Shown one piece after another: positions 1-8,552 of a DNA stretch of 64,000 nucleotides (positions are counted from its first letter, which is position 1; each line of letters starts with the position of its first letter). The position numbers and the translations under genes are program-made. Below the pieces are notes generated by a model. The model had not been told where the DNA came from and did not search any database. It saw nothing but the letters and a program-made list of their open reading frames with translations. This stretch comes from Mesorhizobium kowhaii (lineage in GTDB: Bacteria > Pseudomonadota > Alphaproteobacteria > Rhizobiales > Rhizobiaceae), in the NCBI RefSeq assembly GCF_003253745.1, contig NZ_MZXV01000032.1, positions 124,001-188,000 on the forward strand. Direction: 5' to 3'.

Positions 1-754
1 GGCCATTGCCGGAAACGAGATAGTCGGCCTCACCCAGATTCTTTTCCTGGGTGTCCGCGACCGCCCGTAGCGCCAGGGTCAGGCGATCCGCCATCTGCTG
101 GGCAACCGTGATGATCTCCGCCTGACGCGGTGTCAGTTCCAGCGTGGCGGTCTGGCCCACCCTGGTCTTCTTGCCTTCCTCGTCCTCCTGAATGGTCTGG
201 TCGATTGCCAGGACGCGGATGTTCTTGAGGATGGTTTCAGTGTTGAAACTGGCGGCGGCGCCGTTGGTGGCATCGCCCCTGCGGGTCATGATGACATCGA
301 CGAAGTCGTTCGGAAGAATGAAGCCGCCGGCCGACGTGTCGGCCGAGATGGCGGTGGCGACCGCCCGCATGCCGGAAGGCAGGATCGACGACATGAAGCT
401 CTGCCCCTCGCCGATCAGCTTGGAACGCCGCAGAGGCTCTCCGGCGTACATTGCCACACGGGCGACGGAACCCTTCAGCTTGTCCAGCGCCTCGGGCTCG
501 GCGGTGCGGGTGATGAAATTGGCGTTGATGCCGTCGGCGGGCCAGGATTGCCAGGCAATGTTGTTTTCGAGCGGGCTGCCCATCGAGACATCGCCCGACA
601 GCACAAGCACATCCTGCAGCGACACCGCCGGCGCCTGGGGGCCGGAATCGACGACGATCTGGGGCGGCGGTGCCACCATGTTTTTCGCGACAAAACCGGC
701 ACCACCCGCCGCGGCCACCGCCACGCTCAGAATTATCAATCGCGATGCTGGCAT
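1..754 (-). CDS. cpaB: Flp pilus assembly protein CpaB (partial, 3' end outside window)
   Basis: Inner-membrane/periplasmic component of the Tad (Flp) pilus secretion apparatus. The start codon is at 754 and the first 251 residues are visible; the C-terminus lies beyond base 1. The N-terminus is a hydrophobic anchor (about residues 5-25) followed by a periplasmic SAF-like region, as in CpaB/RcpC proteins (typically about 260-270 residues), so little is missing. It is preceded on the same strand by cpaA and the flp pilin gene, which supports the assignment. The 211 bases between it and cpaA include an AT-rich stretch (about 820-870) that could carry a separate promoter. The family call rests on this context plus the N-terminal pattern. 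Confidence 0.85.
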   Translation of the reverse strand, partial: MPASRLIILSVAVAAAGGAGFVAKNMVAPPPQIVVDSGPQAPAVSLQDVLVLSGDVSMGSPLENNIAWQSWPADGINANFITRTAEPEALDKLKGSVARVAMYAGEPLRRSKLIGEGQSFMSSILPSGMRAVATAISADTSAGGFILPNDFVDVIMTRRGDATNGAAASFNTETILKNIRVLAIDQTIQEDEEGKKTRVGQTATLELTPRQAEIITVAQQMADRLTLALRAVADTQEKNLGEADYLVSGNG

Positions 755-965
755 CTGTCCGAACCCTTGCCCTGGCAAACCACGTAGCCAAGCCGGACTT
801 TGCAGCGGCAATCGTCAAAACAAGGTTAATGTAATGCTTACGATCGTGATTAATTTAAGGTTTACATAAATTAGCTCGATGTGGCCCGCCCGGACAAATG
901 GCAGGCCCGGCCCTACCAAAAGCCAGGTGCGGAAACGCCGGGTCGGATAACGGAAATCAGATCGT

Positions 966-1484
966 TCAGCTCGCTAGCCGCGCCAGCGCCCACACCATCA
1001 AGGGCGAATCCGGATAAGTCAGCAACCCGCCAAGGCCAAGCGCGATGCCGTAGGGAACGCCGTTTGCCTCGTCGGCGAAATGGCGCAGAAACGGATTTCG
1101 GCCGGTAACGGCCGCAAGCAGCGACTTCCGGTAGACGATGATTGCGAGCGTCAGCAGGCCGCCGATGATTGTCGAGGCCACTAAATACTCGACGAGATGC
1201 ACATTGAGACCCATCCACATCGCGGTGGCAGCCAGCAGCTTGGCGTCGCCCCCACCCATGCCGCCCATTGCGAACAGGCCGAACGTCACGGCCAGGACCA
1301 GGGCGCCGGCGGCGAAATGCCCGCCATAGGCCGCCCATTCCATACCCGTCAGCGGCGCAACCAGCGCGAAAACAACAACAAGCAGCACCGGCACGCGATT
1401 GGCAATCGTCATCGACAGCATGTCGGAGATCGCGGCAAACAGCATGCAGAACGGAAACACGACGAAGATCAGGGCTTCAAGCAT
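966..1484 (-). CDS. cpaA: Prepilin peptidase CpaA/TadV (type IV A24 leader peptidase)
   Basis: Membrane aspartic protease that cleaves the leader of Flp-type prepilins. It has 172 residues, about the size of the short A24 family without the methylase domain. Hydrophobic segments run through most of the protein. The two expected catalytic aspartates are visible: D21 in the ISDMLSM stretch and D80 in the GMGGGDAKLL stretch, the latter being the conserved GxGD motif. It lies between flp and cpaB on the same strand, so it should process the adjacent pilin and possibly the TadE/TadG-type pseudopilins encoded at 2712-3953. Start at ATG 1484. Confidence 0.93.
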   Translation of the reverse strand: MLEALIFVVFPFCMLFAAISDMLSMTIANRVPVLLVVVFALVAPLTGMEWAAYGGHFAAGALVLAVTFGLFAMGGMGGGDAKLLAATAMWMGLNVHLVEYLVASTIIGGLLTLAIIVYRKSLLAAVTGRNPFLRHFADEANGVPYGIALGLGGLLTYPDSPLMVWALARLAS

Positions 1485-1604
1485 CGGCGCTATGCCTATT
1501 GTCCGATTTCACGGGGCTCAATCTAGACATGTTCGATTAACGATTGATGAGGCCCGGAATGAAAAGACGACTGATACTGATATTGGCAGCGGCATAGAAA
1601 TAGA

Positions 1605-1632
1605 AAAAGGGCCGCCACGTGGCGGCCCTTTT
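1605..1632 (-). terminator. Rho-independent terminator after the flp pilin gene
   Basis: A perfect 28-base palindrome: AAAAGGGCCGCCAC followed by its reverse complement, with A and T runs on its two sides. It lies 37 bases past the pilin stop codon on the minus strand. A terminator between a highly expressed pilin gene and the assembly genes downstream (cpaA, cpaB) is expected and would let pilin mRNA exceed cpaA mRNA. Confidence 0.8.
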
Positions 1633-1668
1633 CCAGAACGCAATCTGAGCGCCCAGCAATACCGCAGA

Positions 1669-1851
1669 TCAGCTGCCCGAGGGAGCAGCGTTCAAGGTGG
1701 TTCCGATAGAGGTGAACTTGCTGTTGAGTGCATTGCCGAGCGCGCCGGCGCCAGTGATGATGGCGAGCGCGATGAGAGCGGCGATCAGACCATATTCGAT
1801 AGCGGTCGCGCCGGATTCGTCCTTCACAAAACGTGCGATGAGATTAGACAT
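1669..1851 (-). CDS. flp: Flp/Fap-type major pilin subunit
   Basis: Sixty-residue prepilin of the Tad pilus. The leader contains the class IVb processing signal G14 followed by ATAIEY, with the conserved E19-Y20 pair that defines Flp pilins, then a long hydrophobic helix (about residues 21-44) that packs the filament core. The size is typical for the family. It is the first gene of the flp-cpaA-cpaB run and is followed by a strong terminator. The upstream 1852-2150 interval holds no further gene that I can see and should contain its promoter. An alternative family is very unlikely because motif, size and neighbours agree. Confidence 0.94.
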   Translation of the reverse strand: MSNLIARFVKDESGATAIEYGLIAALIALAIITGAGALGNALNSKFTSIGTTLNAAPSGS

Positions 1852-2150
1852 TCGAGAGCTCCTACTCCACGTGTTACAGCACTTCCGTCAACTTCTGTGA
1901 TGGTTGATCGGATACTGGCAATCTAGGGAGAAGCTCTTTCGATCGGCTTAATAAACAGCCTTACCGATTCCTTTCCCGGTTCGAACATATTGCGTGGTTA
2001 ACCCAGCACTAAATGCCGGCCGGCCCTTCCGTTTCCCGGGTCGGCGATCATGTCGGCACCCGGCACCTTCGGCCAGAGTGTCCGCTTAACCGTTGGTTCA
2101 CCAATCTCGTTCATGTTCCGTTGATCAGTCTGCTTGCGTGGAGCGCCTCA

Positions 2151-2573
2151 ATGGCCCAGCCGAGATCGTCAATCGTGATTGCCGCGCTTCTTGCAGCCGC
2201 GAGCTTCGTCGCGCCCGCCATGGCCGGCGCCGGCATCGAGGTCACGATGAACCAGGCCAAGATCGTCAAACTGTCGCGACCCGCCGATACGATCGTGGTT
2301 GGCAATCCGGCAATCGCAGACGCTTCCGTGCAGGACGCCTCGACGATCGTGCTGACCGGCAAGGGTTTCGGCGTCACCAATCTGGTCGTGCTCGATACGG
2401 ACGGTAGCCCGATCGTCGACGAGCAGGTCACCGTCGTGCGGCAGGCCGCCTCATCGGTGCGTATCTATCGCCGTGCCGAAATACAGACCATGTCCTGCAC
2501 GCCCTATTGCGAAAGCTCCTATAAGAGTGATGCGGAGAAATCCTCCGAGGCGGAGATGAGCGTCAGCCGATAG
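2151..2573 (+). CDS. Short CpaC N-terminal-domain-like pilus/secretin accessory protein
   Basis: Secreted protein of 140 residues. Residues 1-26 look like a signal peptide (cut near APAMA-GAG), followed by a stretch of about 80 residues of the kind found at the N-terminus of CpaC/RcpA secretins (motifs VKLSRPADTIVVGNP and GKGFGVTNLVVLD). The secretin domain itself is absent; the protein ends in a polar tail containing two Cys (SCTPYC) that could form a disulfide. A longer open frame starts at 2013, but the in-frame ATG at 2151 puts the signal peptide at the N-terminus and is preferred. It lies divergent to flp. I infer a periplasmic accessory role in Tad secretion. Confidence 0.8.
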   Translation: MAQPRSSIVIAALLAAASFVAPAMAGAGIEVTMNQAKIVKLSRPADTIVVGNPAIADASVQDASTIVLTGKGFGVTNLVVLDTDGSPIVDEQVTVVRQAASSVRIYRRAEIQTMSCTPYCESSYKSDAEKSSEAEMSVSR

Positions 2574-2711
2574 GATGGCGCGGTGGAATGTCGTTCAGGT
2601 TATCGGCTGGTTAAGAGGCCAACGCCGACTTTAACGATCATTCAAACCGGGCCTCAATTGGTTTGCGTTAATACCCCTCCCGAGACCGCATAGAGATCGG
2701 CAGGATCAGAC

Positions 2712-3293
2712 ATGAGCAAGGAATTCGGCTCCGCAGACGAGCAAAAGGCGAGACGCCCAAGGTTTTTCGCTCGCTTCCTTGGCGACCGGCGCGGCAGCAC
2801 GGCAATTGAATTCGGAATCCTTGCAATCCCGTTCGCGCTGCTTGTCTTTGCCATTCTGGAAAGCTGCATCGCATTTGCCGGCCAGGAAGTGATGGCCAAT
2901 ATCACCGACGATGTCGCGCGCCGGTTGCGCACGGGCCAGTTAAGGGCGGCCGACATCGCCGGAGACAATTTGAAGAACATGATCTGCAACAAACTGGAGA
3001 TCATCGTTTCTCAGGATTGTCCCAATCAGCTGATGGTGGATCTTCGCCAATTTACGACGTTCGCCGCCGCGTCCCTGGCCGGCTTCAAGATCAAGGCCAA
3101 CGATGTCCAGCTGACGAACGGCACCGCCGAAGTGTCCTTTTCCGTTACGGCGGGTGCGGCGGAATCGAGGAACATGCTGCGGGTCTTTTACAAATGGCCG
3201 ATCATGACCGATCTGTTGGCGCAGTCGATGGGCGGCAACAAGACCCTGCATTTTGCGTCGGTAACCTGGCAGAACGAGCCGTTCGACAATTGA
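2712..3293 (+). CDS. TadE-family pseudopilin / pilus assembly protein
   Basis: A 193-residue protein with a short basic cytoplasmic N-terminus, then the TadE-type prepilin-like motif GDRRGSTAIEFGILAIP (about residues 25-41) running into a single transmembrane helix, then a periplasmic domain. The RGSTAIEF box is the hallmark of TadE/TadF/TadG proteins, which are cleaved by the CpaA-type peptidase and assist pilus assembly. It has two Cys in the periplasmic part (around residues 97 and 108). It sits 138 bases after the CpaC-like gene and 39 bases before a second member of the family. Start at ATG 2712 with modest upstream SD. Confidence 0.87.
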   Translation: MSKEFGSADEQKARRPRFFARFLGDRRGSTAIEFGILAIPFALLVFAILESCIAFAGQEVMANITDDVARRLRTGQLRAADIAGDNLKNMICNKLEIIVSQDCPNQLMVDLRQFTTFAAASLAGFKIKANDVQLTNGTAEVSFSVTAGAAESRNMLRVFYKWPIMTDLLAQSMGGNKTLHFASVTWQNEPFDN

Positions 3294-3332
3294 GTTCGAG
3301 GCGGATGCACGAGCAGTAAAAGAAAAAGGGCA

Positions 3333-3953
3333 ATGGGCATGATGCGTGCGGGGGCACATCTCAAGACTTCAGGAATTTGGCGCAAAGCAATTCGATTCGG
3401 GTCCGATCGCCGTGGTATCGCGGCAGTCGAGTTCGCCTTGATCATGCCTATTCTGCTGGCCATGTATTTCATGACCATGGAGGCGTCACAAGCCATCGAG
3501 ACCAGCAAGAAGGTCAGTCGTATCGGCAGCATGGTGGCTGATCTCGTCACGCAGCAGACGACGGTCGTCAAGGCGGATATCGACGCCATCATGGCGATCG
3601 GCGCCGTCACCCTTCAACCCTACAACCGCTCGGTCCCGGGCATCACCATCACGGCAATACAGGTCACGAGCGACGCAACGCCGCTGGTGCAGGTGATGTG
3701 GTCGCGCAAGCTGGTCAATGGCGTTGCCAGCGCTGGCCCTTCCACCGCCACGGTTCCAGCAAAACTCAAAGTCGCCGGCACCTTCCTCATCCGCGTCGAC
3801 AGCACTCTCGGCTACACGCCGGTCATCGCCTGGTCGTCGACGAGCGACCAGCAGAGGCTTGGATTGACCTCGGCTTTCAACAACATAGCGATGGGCGAAA
3901 CCTACTATCTGCGTCCCCGCAGAAGCACCACGATCCCTTGCGGCGACTGTTGA
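3333..3953 (+). CDS. Second TadE/TadG-family pseudopilin
   Basis: A 206-residue protein organised like its upstream neighbour: basic N-terminus, the box DRRGIAAVEFALIMPIL (about residues 26-42) that starts a transmembrane helix, and a periplasmic domain of about 150 residues ending in a Cys-containing tail (TIPCGDC). It is too short for a TadG with a von Willebrand domain, so TadE/TadF-like is the safer label. In the same transcription unit as the previous gene. The typical large TadG partner is not present downstream in this window. Confidence 0.85.
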   Translation: MGMMRAGAHLKTSGIWRKAIRFGSDRRGIAAVEFALIMPILLAMYFMTMEASQAIETSKKVSRIGSMVADLVTQQTTVVKADIDAIMAIGAVTLQPYNRSVPGITITAIQVTSDATPLVQVMWSRKLVNGVASAGPSTATVPAKLKVAGTFLIRVDSTLGYTPVIAWSSTSDQQRLGLTSAFNNIAMGETYYLRPRRSTTIPCGDC

Positions 3954-4434
3954 ATCGGGACCGCTGAGCGGTCCGCCGAACCACTCTAGGATCAAAACTC
4001 AATCAGCTGGTTGCCGCAATCGGCCGAGATGGGTGGTTTTGTGCCTTCCCTCTCGCCGATCAGAACGAGCAAGGAGCGCCATGAGCGGCCGTCCATGTCG
4101 CTGCCACCTCAAGGGCCGCTTTGGACTCCAAACCTAACGTCGAGCACACGTTGGACGGCTAATCCTAGACGGTGCCCATAACTGGCGTCCATCAGGCTAC
4201 TGGTCCACAGCTCTTCGAGTCAGTTCCCGACGCTTCTGGGTTGACGTGGCCTCATTCACTTATCTGTCGCAGCCTGCTCGATGGGTGCAGCGACAGCCTC
4301 GGGCTTTCATACATAGCTGGCATGGCTGCCGGCGGTTTCATACGAAGGCTTGGGTTTCCTCAAGGGGTGTAAAACCCGTTGAGCTTGTGCAATGAATCGG
4401 AACCGTCCGCCCTCTCCGCGCATTTCAATGGATC
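3954..4434. other. Intergenic region without recognisable gene
   Basis: About 480 bases between the pilus genes and the formylglutamate amidohydrolase cluster. It starts with a small palindrome, GGACCGCT/GAGCGGTCC (3958-3974), without a T tract, which might be a weak transcript end. A 66-codon open frame at 4172-4372 has no recognisable features and no good ribosome site. The promoter for the 4435-8182 operon should lie here, but I could not identify convincing boxes. Confidence 0.5.
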
Positions 4435-5256
4435 GTGAACAAGCCCACTTTCAACAATGCTCCGAGCGGGTCACCGGCAGGCTGGACAATCAAGCTCGGT
4501 GAATCGCCCATCATTGGCACGGCGATCCACAGCGGCTCCGATGTCGGGCGCGCTTGCCAACCGCTCCTGTCCATCTCGAACTCCGACCGGCTGCGGGAGG
4601 AGGACCCCTTCACCGAATACTTTATCGCCGATTTCCCGACCCAGATCATCGTCCATCGATCGCGCTTTCAAGTCGATTTGAACCGCGCGCGCGAGGCTGC
4701 GATCTATCTGTTGCCGGACCAGTCCTGGGGCTTGAACGTGTGGCGAGAGCTACCGGCCGAGGAGATCATAAACGAGTCCCTTGCCTTTCACGATGCGTTC
4801 TATGCCGAGCTCAAGCTGGTCCTGTCCGACGTCGAAAAGCGCTACGGCAGGTTCGTCCTTGTCGACGTCCACAGCTACAATCATCGGCGCGAAGGGCCGG
4901 AAGGAGTTCCCGCGTCTTACGATGTCGCGCCCGACATCAATATCGGCACATTCTCGATGGACCGCGCGCGCTGGGCGCCGATTGTCGACGCCTTCATGGA
5001 GACGCTGCGCGGCCAACGTCTCAACGGCGAGCCGATCGACGTGCGCGAGAATGTGTCCTTCCAGGGCAAGGGCGAACAGACCCGTTTCGTCCATGCCAAT
5101 TTCCCCAAGACCGGGTGTGCCATCGCGGTCGAGTTCAAGAAGATTTTCATGGACGAATGGAGCGGCGACCCCGACTGGGCAGCGATTGAGCGGCTGCGCG
5201 CCATGCTGGCATCTACGGTGCCTGTCCTGGAGTCGGCGCTGCGGGCCACGCAATGA
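4435..5256 (+). CDS. N-formylglutamate amidohydrolase-like zinc hydrolase
   Basis: A 273-residue protein of the FGase (HutG-type) family, zinc amidohydrolases that in histidine degradation cleave N-formylglutamate to formate and glutamate. Family blocks are visible: GTAIHSG near residue 30, VDLNRAREAA near 81, VDVHSYNHRR near 143-152 (metal/catalytic His) and ENVSFQGKGEQTRF near 205. There is no other hut gene nearby. Instead it overlaps the next gene by ATGA and forms a three-gene unit with a DUF1704 metallopeptidase-like protein and an ATP-grasp ligase, so a role other than histidine catabolism is likely, for example cleaving an acyl- or peptide-capped amino acid. The start is GTG at 4435; an ATG at 4428 is out of frame. 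Confidence 0.85.
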   Translation: MNKPTFNNAPSGSPAGWTIKLGESPIIGTAIHSGSDVGRACQPLLSISNSDRLREEDPFTEYFIADFPTQIIVHRSRFQVDLNRAREAAIYLLPDQSWGLNVWRELPAEEIINESLAFHDAFYAELKLVLSDVEKRYGRFVLVDVHSYNHRREGPEGVPASYDVAPDINIGTFSMDRARWAPIVDAFMETLRGQRLNGEPIDVRENVSFQGKGEQTRFVHANFPKTGCAIAVEFKKIFMDEWSGDPDWAAIERLRAMLASTVPVLESALRATQ

Positions 5257-7121
5257 AGCCCAAGCTCGTTGAGCCCGCGCTCCCGTTGGCGCAAATCGAA
5301 TCAGACTTGGACGCGCTTGTCCAGGACGGCAAGCCGATCCGCCGCGATTTCGGCAACGGCAACCGCTTGCACATGGATCGACCGCTGCCCTTTCTGTGTG
5401 TCCATGTTGGGTCGCATCAGGATGCAGCCTTCCACATTGTTTCCGCCAACGCGTCCTATCTGATCGCGGCCGACATTGGCCTCGCCGGCGAGGTCGCGCG
5501 GCTGGTGGCGCGAAGGATGCGCGATCACTGCGGCGCATTCCTCATGCTGGACCTCGGCGAGTTGGCCGAAGACCGGTTCCTGACCGAGGATGTTCCATAC
5601 CTGCCGCCTTTCGAGATTGCGTTGGCCTGCGGCAACACGACGGCGGAGAAGGCTGCACTCAAGCGCTTCGCCACCGCTGCGGCCGCCCGCGAAGCAAAAT
5701 ACCGCACACCCCGCGTGGACGAACTCAACCCGGCGACACGCGCCGAAGCACGGCTCTGGGATGATCTCGGTGATACGGCGTGCCTGACGGTGCGCTTCGC
5801 CCCGATCTACAGAGTGCCGGGCACCAAGCGCGTCTACCCTGAACTCCACGACCTCGTCGTCGCCAACATGGTCGATTCCGCGCTTCAGGCCGTCAGCACC
5901 TTCCTGAAGGCATCAAGGCTGGAACCACCGGCAACCCATCGTTCACTCGGGCGCCGCGCCTATATCGATGCAGTCGTGCGCGCTGACCGTGCGATCGACG
6001 ACGTTGCATCGACGTTCGATTTTCTGCTTGCCGTCACACCGATCAATGCCGAACCAGCCTGGCTGGAGTTCCAGGCAGGTGTCTTTGAGCGTGTGCCCGC
6101 ACTGCTCTACAGGCCGCTCGAGTTCGAGGTCGCCGTCGAGAAGCGGAAGCTCTATTCGATCTCGCTCGATCATTTGGAAGATCCGCTCCTGACCAAGCTG
6201 CTCTCCGAAAAGCAGCAGGAACTCGATCTCCAACTGTCGATGCTCGCGGCACGCGAAACGCCCCGCTTCGTCGAACTCGGACGAGCACTTTATGGTGGCG
6301 TCGAACCGAGCCTGGCGGCGCGGGCACGCACTATTCTCGAAAGGGTACCGCGAATTGCTCCAGCGACCCGGCAGAAGAGCCTGGGTGCTGACGCCGTTGC
6401 TGCGGCTGCGCGAGACATGATCGCCGGATACCGGGCCGCCTATCCCAATTTCGATGCTTCCGTGGAGATCCGCGGCGACCTGCCGGCTGGCCTCCTTGTC
6501 TCTCGAAACCGACTGCTGGTTTCGCGCGATACCAACCTTCCATCGGAGCGTCTGACTGCGCTGCTTAGCCACGAGATCGGTGTTCATCTGCTGACCTATT
6601 TCAACGGTGATGCGCAGGGGCTCGCCATCTTCCGCAACGGGCTCGCCGGCTACGAGGGCATGCAGGAGGGACTGGCCGTGCTGGCGGAGTATCTGGTCGG
6701 CGGCATGACCGCGGCGCGGTTGAGGCTGATCGCGGCCAGGGTCATCGCATGTGAGGTGATGCTCGCCGGCGCGACGTTTGAGGAAACCTTCCGCATTCTC
6801 CAAAGGGATTTCGGTCTCGATGATCGCAGCGCCTTCAACGTCGTTCTACGTGTCTATCGAGGCGGTGGCCTTGCAAAAGACGCCATCTATTTGCGCGGCG
6901 TGGTGCAGATTCTCGATCATCTCAAGAACGGCGGCAGCCTCACTCCTTTCTGGATCGGCAAGATCTCCGCCGCGCATTTCGGCGCGATCCAGGAACTCAA
7001 TGCGCGCGGTCTGCTGCGGGCGCCGCGCCTCGAACCCGCGTTTCTCTCATCCGACGCGGCGCGTCCGCGCCTCAAGAAAGCGATGGCGGGAATCGATCCG
7101 ATCGATATGGTTGAAACTTGA
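5253..7121 (+). CDS. DUF1704 / QEGLA-motif zincin-like protein (MATCAP-related)
   Basis: A 622-residue protein of the family annotated as 'flavohemoglobin expression-modulating QEGLA motif protein' (DUF1704). The diagnostic motifs are H440-E441-I-G-V-H445 (HExxxH, metal ligands and general base) and Q471-E472-G-L-A, whose glutamate is the plausible third zinc ligand. The same HExxxH plus downstream Glu arrangement occurs in the eukaryotic tubulin tyrosine carboxypeptidase MATCAP, which contains this domain. The N-terminal half (about 1-330) is of unknown function. It overlaps the upstream amidohydrolase gene by 4 bases and is followed 14 bases later by an ATP-grasp ligase. The enzymatic activity in bacteria is not something I can name; a carboxypeptidase-type reaction is an inference. 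The 'flavohemoglobin' label is historical and no hmp gene is nearby. Confidence 0.85.
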   Translation: MKPKLVEPALPLAQIESDLDALVQDGKPIRRDFGNGNRLHMDRPLPFLCVHVGSHQDAAFHIVSANASYLIAADIGLAGEVARLVARRMRDHCGAFLMLDLGELAEDRFLTEDVPYLPPFEIALACGNTTAEKAALKRFATAAAAREAKYRTPRVDELNPATRAEARLWDDLGDTACLTVRFAPIYRVPGTKRVYPELHDLVVANMVDSALQAVSTFLKASRLEPPATHRSLGRRAYIDAVVRADRAIDDVASTFDFLLAVTPINAEPAWLEFQAGVFERVPALLYRPLEFEVAVEKRKLYSISLDHLEDPLLTKLLSEKQQELDLQLSMLAARETPRFVELGRALYGGVEPSLAARARTILERVPRIAPATRQKSLGADAVAAAARDMIAGYRAAYPNFDASVEIRGDLPAGLLVSRNRLLVSRDTNLPSERLTALLSHEIGVHLLTYFNGDAQGLAIFRNGLAGYEGMQEGLAVLAEYLVGGMTAARLRLIAARVIACEVMLAGATFEETFRILQRDFGLDDRSAFNVVLRVYRGGGLAKDAIYLRGVVQILDHLKNGGSLTPFWIGKISAAHFGAIQELNARGLLRAPRLEPAFLSSDAARPRLKKAMAGIDPIDMVET

Positions 7122-7135
7122 GCGGAGCAGCCTCA

Positions 7136-8182
7136 ATGCGCATTGCGTTCTTTGTCAATTCCATTGAGAGCGAGACGCCCAGCTACACGACGACGACGTT
7201 GGCGCTGGCTGCAGTCCAGCGCGGCCATTCTGTTGTCTATGTTGAACCAGGCGACTTCATACTGCGTCCGGATGACGGTCTGGCTGTCAGCGTCGCGGTT
7301 GTGCCGGATGCTCCCTACAAGACGTCCGATACGCTGTATGCTGCCCTGAAGGATGCCGCGAAGCAGAAAAAGACCTTCGCGACAAGCGATATCGACATCT
7401 TGTTTCTGCGCAACGACCCGTCGCTGGACGCCACCGCTCGACCATGGGCCGCCAACGCAGGCGTTATGTTTGGGCGGCTTGCAGCGGAACGCGGCGTCAT
7501 TGTCGTCAACGATCCGGACGGTCTGGGACAGGCACAGAGCAAGCTCTACCTTCAGACTTTTCCCGAGGTCGTTAGGCCGGCGACCCTGATATCGCGCAGC
7601 ATTTCCGAGATCCGCGCATTCATCGACAAAAACTCCAAGGGCTGTATCGTCAAACCACTGCAAGGGTCGGGTGGCAAGAACGTCTTTCATATTGCGACGC
7701 CTGCTGATTCCAATCTCAACCAGATTTTCGAGGCGGCCAGCGGTGACGGCTATCTCATCGCGCAGGCCTACATTCCCGAGGCTAAGGCTGGCGACGTGCG
7801 TCTTTTTCTGATGAACGGCCTGCCGCTGCTGCGCGACGGCAACTACGCAGCCTTTCGCCGTGTCCCAGCCAAGGGCGACGTCCGGTCCAATATCCATGCC
7901 GCCGGAACAGCCCGCAAGGTCAAGGTAACAGGCACGATGTTGCGCCTTGCCGAGATGGTGCGCCCCAAGTTGATCAGCGACGGCATGTTTCTGGTTGGGC
8001 TCGACATCGTCGGTGACAAACTTCTGGAGATCAACGTTTTCACGCCAGGCGGGCTGGCACGGCTCGCCGCTATGTACAAGACGGATTTTGCCATAAGTGT
8101 CATCGTTGCGCTGGAGGAGAAGCGAATGCTGCGGCAAGCCTATGGAAAGACCATGCCGAATTCGCGGCTGGCGACGCTCTGA
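7136..8182 (+). CDS. GshB/RimK-like ATP-grasp ligase
   Basis: A 348-residue ATP-grasp protein resembling glutathione synthetase GshB. Visible elements are an N-terminal Rossmann-like domain (MRIAFFVNSIESE), an Asn-Asp-Pro segment (VVNDPDGLGQAQSK), the ATP-binding lysine and glycine-rich loop IVKPLQGSGGKNVF (K173), the DVRLFLMNG strand and the Mg-binding LEINVFTPGG near the C-terminus. Such enzymes join a carboxylate to an amine through an acyl-phosphate. Because gshA is not nearby and the partners are a formylglutamate-amidohydrolase and a DUF1704 protein, a dedicated peptide-like product is more likely than glutathione. ATG at 7136 is preferred (GGAG 9 bases upstream) over TTG at 7118, which would overlap the preceding gene. 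Confidence 0.85.
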   Translation: MRIAFFVNSIESETPSYTTTTLALAAVQRGHSVVYVEPGDFILRPDDGLAVSVAVVPDAPYKTSDTLYAALKDAAKQKKTFATSDIDILFLRNDPSLDATARPWAANAGVMFGRLAAERGVIVVNDPDGLGQAQSKLYLQTFPEVVRPATLISRSISEIRAFIDKNSKGCIVKPLQGSGGKNVFHIATPADSNLNQIFEAASGDGYLIAQAYIPEAKAGDVRLFLMNGLPLLRDGNYAAFRRVPAKGDVRSNIHAAGTARKVKVTGTMLRLAEMVRPKLISDGMFLVGLDIVGDKLLEINVFTPGGLARLAAMYKTDFAISVIVALEEKRMLRQAYGKTMPNSRLATL

Positions 8183-8552
8183 GGAACGCAGGCAAGCCGG
8201 CTAGCCCACCAGTCGGTGCGGCAAGTAGCGGCCGGCTTTGGCGGACGGCTGATCGGCTGGGAACCAGTGGCCTAACGGGCCGTAGTTGTCGCGAAGCTCC
8301 TGTTTCTGGCGACTCGAGCCGTCGTGTGAAGGGCAACTTTTGAGAGCGCATGAATGTCGGCAAATAGGCCACTTTCTCGTTCGCCATCGACGAGACGAAT
8401 GTCAACACTCCACCCGATCCGGACCTCAATGATCGTTCCGTGGAAAGGCAACATCGGGTCCGGGCGTGAGCCCGACCGGTGAGCGAACTTCCGCAACGGG
8501 TCGAACTCGGCCGTTCGGAGTGATTTGGGTTTTGACCCCAAAGCGCGTCGCG
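8183..8552. other. Intergenic region, no convincing gene
   Basis: About 370 bases between the convergent ATP-grasp and PhnD-like genes. Short open frames exist on both strands but none has a recognisable domain, a signal peptide or a good ribosome site. A short stretch at about 8540-8556 (AAAGCGCGTCGCGTT) resembles one arm of the palindromic element at 25491-25536, so a degraded repeat may lie here. No clear terminator was found for either gene. Confidence 0.4.

Noticed and set aside
2600..2615. CtrA-like site TTAT-N7-TTAAG upstream of the first TadE-type gene
   Set aside because: One mismatch to TTAA-N7-TTAA in a single copy; expected often by chance and unsupported by other pilus promoters here.
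4172..4372. 66-codon open frame in the 3954-4434 gap
   Set aside because: No ribosome site, no recognisable domain, and composition unlike the flanking genes.
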